Assembly: GCA_934675205.1 (NCBI GenBank)
Contig: CAKUPQ010000002.1
Span: 186,001-250,000, forward strand
From: an uncultured Flavobacteriaceae bacterium
Lineage (GTDB): Bacteria; Bacteroidota; Bacteroidia; Flavobacteriales; Flavobacteriaceae
Length of the DNA stretch: 64,000 nt
Direction: 5' to 3'
The notes beneath the pieces were generated by a model. The model had not been told where the DNA came from. It did no database searches and worked only from the letters and a program-made list of their open reading frames with translations. Position 1 is the first letter of the stretch. The number at the start of each line of letters is the position of its first letter. The translations under genes and the position numbers were made by a program. Below, piece after piece: positions 58,246 to 64,000 of this stretch.

Positions 58246-58314
58246 TTTCAATCCAGTCATCTTTAATTTTATGTCAAAAATTTATTTTAGAATTTTTATA
58301 ATTCATTTTTTGAT

Positions 58315-58322
58315 TATATTTG
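58315..58322 (+). promoter_or_regulatory. -7 element for phoH
   Basis: TATATTTG, exact TAnnTTTG, 42 bp before the TTG start at 58365. Confidence 0.5.
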
Positions 58323-58364
58323 AAAGGACAAAAAGCACATCATTAATCATAAAAAATAGTACGA

Positions 58365-59312
58365 TTGAACGAAAGAACGATAGAACTTACCGATATTGCT
58401 CCTGTTGAGTTTTGGGGGAATCAAGAGATCAATCTCGAAGCCTTGAAAAAAATGTATCCTAAGCTCAAAATTATAGCTCGTGGGAATCTTGTTAAGGCAT
58501 TCGGAGAACAAGAGATTTTAGATGAGTTTGAAAAACAGCTGAACAGACTTGTAGCCTATTTTACGAAATACAACCGAATGGACGATAATATTATCGAACG
58601 CATTGTACAGAGCAGTGAGCAGGACGATAAAAAGAACCAAAAAGACGATACATTGGTTCACGGAGTGGGAGGGAAGCTCATCAAAGCCCTTACTCCGAAC
58701 CAGCAGAAATTGGTTGATTTAATCGAAAAGAACGATATGGTTTTTGCAGTCGGACCGGCTGGAACGGGAAAAACCTATACCGGAGTTGCAATGGCTGTCA
58801 AAGCTCTGAAAGAAAAGCAGGTCAAACGGATTATTTTAACCCGTCCGGCTGTTGAGGCAGGAGAAAATCTTGGGTTTCTTCCGGGAGATATGAAAGAAAA
58901 ACTCGACCCGTATATGCAACCGCTTTATGATGCACTTCGGGATATGATTCCGTTTGAAAAATTAGACGATTATATTCTGAAAGGAATTATTCAGATTGCT
59001 CCACTTGCTTTTATGAGAGGACGAACCCTTGATAATGCTTTCGTAATTCTTGACGAGGCACAAAACACGACTCATTCTCAAATGAAAATGTTTTTGACCC
59101 GTATGGGAAAAAATGCCAAATTTATGATTACGGGAGACCCCGGACAGGTTGATTTACCACGAAGAACTATTTCAGGACTTAAAGAAGCTCTCTTGGTTCT
59201 GAAAGATGTTGACGGAATCGGAATGGTATTTCTTGATGATAAAGATGTGGTTCGTCACCGATTGGTTAAGCGGATTATTGCTGCCTATAAAAACATTGAA
59301 AATCAGGATTAA
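58365..59312 (+). CDS. phoH: PhoH family ATPase
   Basis: 315 residues starting with TTG (58365). KH-like N-terminal region (KLKIIARGNLVKAFGEQE), a short linker, then the P-loop ATPase with Walker A GPAGTGKT (130-137), LTRPAVEAGENLGFLPGD, Walker B-like FVILDEAQNTT and the helicase-type sensor MITGDPGQVDLPR. Family members act in RNA metabolism. TTG is chosen because the N-terminal MNER..ELxDIAP pattern, as I remember it for other flavobacteria, begins exactly there and no ATG or GTG lies upstream in frame. Confidence 0.9.
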   Translation: MNERTIELTDIAPVEFWGNQEINLEALKKMYPKLKIIARGNLVKAFGEQEILDEFEKQLNRLVAYFTKYNRMDDNIIERIVQSSEQDDKKNQKDDTLVHGVGGKLIKALTPNQQKLVDLIEKNDMVFAVGPAGTGKTYTGVAMAVKALKEKQVKRIILTRPAVEAGENLGFLPGDMKEKLDPYMQPLYDALRDMIPFEKLDDYILKGIIQIAPLAFMRGRTLDNAFVILDEAQNTTHSQMKMFLTRMGKNAKFMITGDPGQVDLPRRTISGLKEALLVLKDVDGIGMVFLDDKDVVRHRLVKRIIAAYKNIENQD

Positions 59313-59324
59313 AAAAAACAGAAC

Positions 59325-59343
59325 TTCGAGGTAAAACCTCGAA
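59325..59343. terminator. Bidirectional hairpin between phoH and the next gene
   Basis: TTCGAGGT, AAA, ACCTCGAA; 12 bp past both stops, flanked by A and T tracts on either side, so it could serve both genes. Confidence 0.65.
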
Positions 59344-59354
59344 AAATTCTTAAA

Positions 59355-60059
59355 TTAAAACCTGATTTTCAATGTTTCTGAAATTACCTTTTCGTCTTTA
59401 AGGTATTCTAATATCCACTCGTGGTTATCATTTTTTGATTTGTACAAAGCTCCGTTTATTTCATCGTTAGAAATCATAAACTGGTCGCCTTTTGAGGTTT
59501 TAAAAAGCGTATATTTTTCGTTTTTCTCACTGTCAAATAGCTTAAATCCTTGGGCTGTTTTTTCTGCATATAGATAAGCAGGGTCTTTTGGCTCGTCTGA
59601 CCTGGCAGTAGTATCATCAGATGTTTGTAATAATTTTTCTGTATCTTTTTTTGGAGGAAGATACAGCAAATCAAAAGCATCTCTCAAAGCATAATTGCAG
59701 GCAACCCTTTTGTCTTTTTCTCTGCTTAAACCTACACTTTCAGCTATTGTGTTTCCGTTGCAGTCTTTGAGTGTGATTTTTAATTTTGTGCTTAAAAAAG
59801 AATTTTCTTTTGTAACATACATCATTAGCGAATTACAAAAATCAAGACTGTATTCAATAGGTTTATCTTCTGATTGAAAATAAGCTTTAGGCCCTTTTTT
59901 TTCAATCAGAAATTTAGCAAGTTCGTTCAGATTATATTCGTTTCTTTCCAACAGAAAATCAAATCTATCAGGAACAATAACAAAATCATATCCGCTGTAA
60001 TTTTGAGCAGATGAAAACATTGCTATAAATACAAAAAAAGAAATAAAAAGTTTTTTCAT
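59355..60059 (-). CDS. Exported hypothetical protein
   Basis: 234 residues with a signal peptide (KKLFISFFVFIAMFSSAQ). The N-terminal half has VIVPDRFDFLLERNEYNLNELAKFLIEKKG and a DCNGNTIAES motif, resembling a conserved flavobacterial secreted protein whose name I do not know. The C-terminal half is a beta-like domain. No enzymatic motif. Convergent with phoH over a shared hairpin. Confidence 0.75.
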   Translation of the reverse strand: MKKLFISFFVFIAMFSSAQNYSGYDFVIVPDRFDFLLERNEYNLNELAKFLIEKKGPKAYFQSEDKPIEYSLDFCNSLMMYVTKENSFLSTKLKITLKDCNGNTIAESVGLSREKDKRVACNYALRDAFDLLYLPPKKDTEKLLQTSDDTTARSDEPKDPAYLYAEKTAQGFKLFDSEKNEKYTLFKTSKGDQFMISNDEINGALYKSKNDNHEWILEYLKDEKVISETLKIRF

Positions 60060-60127
60060 TGGTCTGATTCGTTAGTTGAAACTATGTGTTTTTAATGCAG
60101 TACTTTCAGTTTCTAAAAATTTTTGCT

Positions 60128-60181
60128 ACGGATTAAAGGATTTTCAGGATTATGAAAAATCTGTTTAATCCTTTAATCCGT
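60128..60181. repeat. CACGGATTAAAGGATT hairpin
   Basis: ACGGATTAAAGGATT (60128-60142) and its perfect 15-base complement (60167-60181); a further stem of ACTTTCAGT/ACTGAAAGT follows at about 60195-60230. Full member of the family first seen at 6374. Confidence 0.7.
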
Positions 60182-60247
60182 GGCTTAAAAAAAACGGACT
60201 TTCAGTCCGAAGTCAAACCTATGAACTGAAAGTTCGTAGTGGTTTAA

Positions 60248-60694
60248 TTAGTTGATATATAGTTTTTTAATTCGTTCAATAGGGCCTGTGCATTTTTTTT
60301 GATGACATTCTATACAAGCAGTAACCATATTGTTGAAATTGGTTTTTATATCAGAAGTGTCTGTGTAAACCAACTCTTGAGCAACTACAAATTTCAGTGC
60401 TTCCGATTTGAAGAAATCGTCAAAATCATCAGGGTCGGTCATTTCTGCACTGTGAATTTTTAGATAATATTCAGGAAATTCTCCGAAATCCAATTCGTTG
60501 TTTTCTATTTTTTGTTTGATTCTCTGGTTATCAACGTACATCTGTTCCATAAGGGCAGCCATTTCTGTCATTTCATACATCTTAAACGACGAAGATTTTT
60601 CAGAATTTTGCGTTGTACTTTGTTCGGGTTGTTCTTTTTTTTGACAACCCAAAATCAGCAGACAACCTATAAAGTAGAGAACATTTTTTTTCAT
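60248..60694 (-). CDS. Lipoprotein with a single CxxCH heme motif
   Basis: 148 residues, lipoprotein signal KKNVLYFIGCLLILGC, a Gln/Ser linker, then a mostly helical domain (EMTEMAALMEQMYVDNQRIKQKIE) and near the C-terminus CIECHQKKC (one c-type heme motif with an extra cysteine), followed by GPIERIKKL. Resembles helical (c'-type) cytochromes, with the heme site near the end, but is short, so an alternative is a non-heme cysteine motif. It is one base before the DUF4920 gene's stop, so the two are co-transcribed. Confidence 0.75.
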   Translation of the reverse strand: MKKNVLYFIGCLLILGCQKKEQPEQSTTQNSEKSSSFKMYEMTEMAALMEQMYVDNQRIKQKIENNELDFGEFPEYYLKIHSAEMTDPDDFDDFFKSEALKFVVAQELVYTDTSDIKTNFNNMVTACIECHQKKCTGPIERIKKLYIN

Positions 60695-60695
60695 T

Positions 60696-61217
60696 TTAGT
60701 TTACGCTTTCTTCTATTCCTTCAACAGCTTTATCTTCAATCAAAACTCCGTCTGCCTGAATAGCATAGGTAATTTTTGGTTCGGTAATAGCATCAATTTC
60801 TTCTTGTGATTTTCCTCCGTCTTTAGCATAATGTTTTAGTTCATCAACGGTAACAACACTCAAAAAAGCACGACCTTCAACGATACTTTCTTGGTTGGAA
60901 GCATCAAGTGGAACGAAAAATCCGTAATCTGTAAAACGGATAAAAGCATCTTTTTCTCCTTCCAAATCCATACTCATCCAACAACCTTTTTTCTGACATA
61001 CGTCCAAAATATTTGATTTGAATTTGATAGGAATAGTATCTCCCTCTTTCATATTTTGGAATTTTTCAAGCATTTCTGCCTGTGAAACAGCATCATCAGG
61101 AGTGATTTCTTGTCCAAATTTAGAATAAGTTACAGCAATTTCCGGTTCGGGTTGCTCTTGTTTTTTACAACTTGTAAAGGCAATGGTCAAAACAGCTAAA
61201 ACGAATATTTTTTTCAT
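60696..61217 (-). CDS. DUF4920 lipoprotein
   Basis: 173 residues with signal KKIFVLAVLTIAFTSC (lipid cysteine at 17). The DUF4920 core, GQEITPDDAVSQAEMLEKFQNMKEGDTIPIKFKSNILDVCQKKGCWMSMDL, includes a conserved cysteine pair (C-x4-C) and the GCWM stretch. No catalytic role is known; the pair of cysteines could bind metal or a disulfide. First gene of a two-gene unit with the heme-motif lipoprotein. Confidence 0.85.
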   Translation of the reverse strand: MKKIFVLAVLTIAFTSCKKQEQPEPEIAVTYSKFGQEITPDDAVSQAEMLEKFQNMKEGDTIPIKFKSNILDVCQKKGCWMSMDLEGEKDAFIRFTDYGFFVPLDASNQESIVEGRAFLSVVTVDELKHYAKDGGKSQEEIDAITEPKITYAIQADGVLIEDKAVEGIEESVN

Positions 61218-61299
61218 AAAAATGAATGTTTATTAATTAAAGGTGTAAAGGTATAAATTTTTCTTGAAAGAGAATTTAAAAAATCGTTTCTTTGTGATT

Positions 61300-61962
61300 A
61301 TGATAAAAGCGAAAAACATACACAAATATTACGATAGTCTGCATGTGCTGAAAGGTGTGGATTTGGAGGTGCAAAAAGCAGAAGTAATTTCGATTGTTGG
61401 TGCTTCGGGAGCCGGAAAAACCACTCTTTTACAGATTTTAGGAACATTGGACAAACCGAATATCGAACAGGGAACTTCCCTCGAGATAAACGGACAAAAT
61501 ATTCTGAATCTGAAAGATAAAGAACTGTCTAAATTCCGAAATCTGCATTTGGGATTTATTTTTCAGTTTCATCAATTATTACCTGAATTTACTGCTTTAG
61601 AAAATGTGTGTATTCCCGCTTTTATAGCTCAAAAAAGCAAAACAGAAGCAGAGCAGGAAGCTAAAAAACTCTTGGAATACCTCGGGCTTTCCCACAGAAT
61701 CAACCACAAACCAACCGAACTTTCGGGAGGAGAACAGCAGAGAGTGGCTGTTGCAAGGGCTTTGATAAACAAACCTTCGGTTATTTTTGCAGACGAGCCT
61801 TCGGGAAATCTCGACACAGTTTCAGCCGAAAATTTGCATAATTTGTTTTTTAAACTCCGTGATGAATTTCAGCAAACTTTTGTTATTGTAACTCATAACC
61901 AACAATTTGCCGATATGGCAGACCGAAAATTGGTAATGAAAGACGGTAGGATAGTGGTTTAG
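61300..61962 (+). CDS. lolD: LolD-type ABC transporter ATPase
   Basis: 220 residues from the ATG at 61300 ([13 protein letters not shown]). Walker [11 protein letters not shown]-loop [14 protein letters not shown], signature [15 protein letters not shown], Walker [13 protein letters not shown] and the His-switch IVTHNQQF. The [16 protein letters not shown] segment is typical of LolD, which with LolC/E extracts lipoproteins from the inner membrane. The permease genes are not here, as in many Bacteroidota. Earlier codons in frame are not a good start because TTCTTTG, close to the -7 consensus, lies just upstream. Confidence 0.88.
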   Translation: MIKAKNIHKYYDSLHVLKGVDLEVQKAEVISIVGASGAGKTTLLQILGTLDKPNIEQGTSLEINGQNILNLKDKELSKFRNLHLGFIFQFHQLLPEFTALENVCIPAFIAQKSKTEAEQEAKKLLEYLGLSHRINHKPTELSGGEQQRVAVARALINKPSVIFADEPSGNLDTVSAENLHNLFFKLRDEFQQTFVIVTHNQQFADMADRKLVMKDGRIVV

Positions 61963-61964
61963 TG

Positions 61965-62020
61965 TTCAGTATTCAGTATTCAGTGTTCAGTTTTCAGTTT
62001 TCAGTTTTCAGTTTTCAGAA
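61965..62020. repeat. Eight heptamers TTCAGTN after lolD
   Basis: TTCAGTA twice, TTCAGTG, then TTCAGTT four times and a last TTCAGAA, in perfect 7-bp phase from 61965 to 62020, occupying nearly the whole spacer between lolD and the convergent HMG-CoA lyase gene. Confidence 0.85.
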
Positions 62021-62034
62021 TCTTAAACAAAAAA

Positions 62035-62898
62035 TTAGTGATAGAAGTCAAACACTTTTTGAGCTTCGTTATAGGCACTTTCAAAACTCAAAATATTTGT
62101 TCCCGTATCGACTTTTTGGGTTGCAAAGTAAGAGAGCATTTTTTCGGTTGGCATATTTCCGGTTAAATCGTCTTTAGCCATCGGACAACCTCCAAAACCT
62201 TTGATTGCTCCGTCAAAACGTCTGCAACCTGCCTTGTAAGCACTATCAACTTTTTCGTGCCATTTGTCGGGAGTAGTGTGCAAGTGAGCTCCAAACTCAA
62301 TATTCGGATATTTCGGAATCAGATTGGAAAAAAGATAATCAATGATTTCGGGAGTAGAACTTCCGATAGTATCCGAAAGGGAAAGAATTTTAATTCCCAT
62401 TTTTGAAAGTTTTTCTGTCCAATCGCCTACAATTTCGACATTCCAAGGGTCTCCGTACGGATTTCCGAATCCCATAGACAAATAAGCTACAACCTCTTTG
62501 TTGGATTTATCAGCAATTTCGAGGATTTCGTTTAACGTAACGATAGATTCCGCAATAGATTTATGGGTATTTCGCATTTGGAAATTCTCCGAAATCGAAA
62601 ACGGAAAGCCTAAATACCGAATTTCGTTGTGAACACTTGCCAATTCCGCACCTTTGGTATTGGCTACGATAGCCAAAAGTTTACTTTTGGTTTGGGATAA
62701 ATCAAGTCCTGCCAAGACTTCTGATGTATCCTGCATTTGAGGAATCGCTTTGGGAGAAACAAAACTCCCGAAATCAATAGTATCAAACCCGACACGAAGT
62801 AAAGATTGAATATACGTAATCTTTTTTTCGGTTGGGATAAAATCCTTGATGCCTTGCATTGCATCTCTTGGACATTCTATAATTTTGACGGATTCCAT
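62035..62898 (-). CDS. Hydroxymethylglutaryl-CoA lyase
   Basis: 287 residues, HMGL-like aldolase family. ECPRDAMQG at 8-16 is the catalytic start (R, D ligands), GFDTIDFGSF with the SP-K sequence FVSPKAIPQM, the metal histidines in GAHLHTTPDKW and the closing GCRRFDGAIKGFGGCPMAKDDLTGN with the loop cysteine in GGCPMA. It cleaves HMG-CoA to acetoacetate and acetyl-CoA in leucine breakdown. It begins one base before the stop of the GNAT-like gene (TAATG). Confidence 0.9.
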   Translation of the reverse strand: MESVKIIECPRDAMQGIKDFIPTEKKITYIQSLLRVGFDTIDFGSFVSPKAIPQMQDTSEVLAGLDLSQTKSKLLAIVANTKGAELASVHNEIRYLGFPFSISENFQMRNTHKSIAESIVTLNEILEIADKSNKEVVAYLSMGFGNPYGDPWNVEIVGDWTEKLSKMGIKILSLSDTIGSSTPEIIDYLFSNLIPKYPNIEFGAHLHTTPDKWHEKVDSAYKAGCRRFDGAIKGFGGCPMAKDDLTGNMPTEKMLSYFATQKVDTGTNILSFESAYNEAQKVFDFYH

Positions 62899-64000
62899 TA
62901 AAAATCTTTCCTAAATGTTTTTCTTCGTTTATGGATTTCGGGATTGAAATTTTTCCATAACAGTTGAATCTTTTTGTTTTCTTCCAAAAGCGGATTGGTC
63001 TCAATCCATTCGATATGGTGTTTTGAAAAAACTTCGTGTAATTCTCTAAAAATAAGCGATGTAACTCCTTTGTTTTGATAATCCGGGTCTATTCCGATAA
63101 GATAAAATTCTACATTTTTGCTATTTTTCAGGGCTTTAATCAAGTGTAAAAATCCGAACGGGACCAATCTTCCTTTAGCTCTCTGAAAAGCTTTTGACAA
63201 AGACGGAATCGTAACGGAAAAAGCTACTAATTTTTTGGTATTGTTGTCTTTCACACACGAAATAAATTCGGGATTTATCAGTGGTAAATATTTCTTCTTG
63301 TAATGTTCTATCTGAAATTTTTCAATCGGAACAAAACTCTGTAAATCTTTGTACGTATTGTTCAGAAGCTCAAACATCTGGTCTGCATAAGGCAGAACTT
63401 CTTTGGTGCTTTTGAAATTCAACGAAGAAACGTCATATCTTTTTTCGATAAGAGAAGAAAGTTTAACCGCATTTTCCACATCAATATTTTTCATGTGGAA
63501 TATATATTCGAGCCATTCTGCTTCTTTCCGAAAACCGTGAGCTTCCAAATGTTTTGGGTAGTATTCAAAGTTATACAAACCAATCATTGTGGCAATCCGG
63601 TCAAATCCGTAAGTCAACATTCCTGCTTTGTCCATATTGGTAAACCCGACAGGACCTTCGGTATATTCCAAATTGTGCTGTTTTCCGAATTCGATTACTT
63701 TGTCAAGCAGAGCTTTTGAAACGTTTAAATCATCAATAAATTCGAGCCATCCGAAACGAACTTTTGGTTTTTGCTGTTTGGTAACTTCTATTCTATTGAC
63801 AATCGCAGCCACCCGACCTACGATTTTGTTGTCTTTATAAGCCAAGTAAAAACGGACATCTACCTTTTCAAAAACAGGATTGTTTTTAGAAAAACTGCGA
63901 AGCTCGTCCTTAATGACAGGGGGAACCCAATACGGATTATCCCTGTACAATCTGAAAGGAAATTTTATAAAGCGAAGTAAATCGCTACGTCTTGTAACTT
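62898..64000 (-). CDS. GNAT-like N-acetyltransferase (5' end outside the window)
   Basis: The frame is open to the window end: upstream of residue LYRDNPYWVPP the translation continues as VTRRSDLLRFIKFPF without a start, so the N-terminus is cut off. Visible: YRDNPYWVPPVIKDEL, FSKNNPVFEKVDVRFYLAYKDNKIVGRVAAIVNR and later GIDPDYQNKGVTSLIFRELHEVF, the acetyl-CoA-binding segment of GNAT proteins. About 367 codons seen. Flavobacterial members of this type are annotated as hypothetical or GTP-cyclohydrolase-linked acetyltransferases; substrate unknown. Shares a base with the HMG-CoA lyase start, so translated together. Confidence 0.8.
   Translation of the reverse strand, partial: VTRRSDLLRFIKFPFRLYRDNPYWVPPVIKDELRSFSKNNPVFEKVDVRFYLAYKDNKIVGRVAAIVNRIEVTKQQKPKVRFGWLEFIDDLNVSKALLDKVIEFGKQHNLEYTEGPVGFTNMDKAGMLTYGFDRIATMIGLYNFEYYPKHLEAHGFRKEAEWLEYIFHMKNIDVENAVKLSSLIEKRYDVSSLNFKSTKEVLPYADQMFELLNNTYKDLQSFVPIEKFQIEHYKKKYLPLINPEFISCVKDNNTKKLVAFSVTIPSLSKAFQRAKGRLVPFGFLHLIKALKNSKNVEFYLIGIDPDYQNKGVTSLIFRELHEVFSKHHIEWIETNPLLEENKKIQLLWKNFNPEIHKRRKTFRKDF

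Overview
The window reads as chromosomal DNA of a flavobacterium (Bacteroidota, most likely Flavobacteriaceae; the genus cannot be fixed from sequence alone). Evidence: AT-rich DNA, promoters of the Bacteroidota type (-7 element TAnnTTTG), almost no Shine-Dalgarno sequences, lipoproteins with an LxxC signal, and family markers such as DUF4292, DUF4293, DUF4301, DUF4920, DUF5683, a Rho with an Asn/Gln-rich insertion and an ObgE without the C-terminal OCT domain. I see no insertion sequence, prophage, integrase or CRISPR array. Two tRNAs are present (Ala-GGC, Asn-GUU).

0-13 kb: ftsH (cut by the window start), rsfS, birA, fbp, a monofunctional aspartate kinase, a crotonase, a retropepsin-like protease, a lipoprotein, three consecutive parvulin-type periplasmic chaperones (the last SurA-like) and a MoxR ATPase. 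13-21 kb: DUF5683-parB-parA, dps, an M3 peptidase, a DinB-like protein, a WYL regulator, an ECF sigma factor followed by a 47-residue small protein, and trxB. 22-32 kb: sdaA, two lipoproteins, a TPR protein, a degenerate M23 (EnvC-like) protein, terC, tatD, obgE, an rRNA/tRNA methylase. 31-39 kb: tRNA-Ala, a small GNAT, DUF2807, rnr, a PhoB-type response regulator, a thiamine-binding-type protein, pnuC, and a NadR-type kinase fused to DUF4301, then tRNA-Asn.

39-53 kb is the accessory heart of the window: an anaerobic/nitrogen-oxide block. It holds an azurin-like lipoprotein plus the RIC iron-sulfur repair protein; a Crp/Fnr regulator without cysteines, co-transcribed with a heme-copper-oxidase-like membrane protein; nadA-nadB; a group III truncated hemoglobin with a CopD-like protein; and a clade II nitrous oxide reductase operon (cytochrome c, nosZ, membrane protein, nosL, nosD, nosF, nosY). 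All five transcription units carry the same 14-bp palindrome (consensus ATGA-N6-TCAT) whose centre lies 33-34 bp upstream of the centre of a -7-like element, i.e. in class II activator position. This links N2O respiration, NO defence, iron-sulfur repair and de novo NAD synthesis into one predicted regulon.

53-64 kb returns to housekeeping genes: map, a SAM methyltransferase, exbB-exbD, rho, DUF4293, phoH, a heme-motif lipoprotein with DUF4920, lolD, HMG-CoA lyase and the end-truncated GNAT-like protein at the window edge.

Intergenic spacers carry several kinds of short repeats: phased 7-9 bp tandem arrays (16 heptamers at the 3' end of obgE), CAGTCGCAGT inverted repeats, CACGGATTAAAGG repeats, and CCTGNC...GNCAGG palindromes, one of which sits in frame inside rnr and one inside another repeat.
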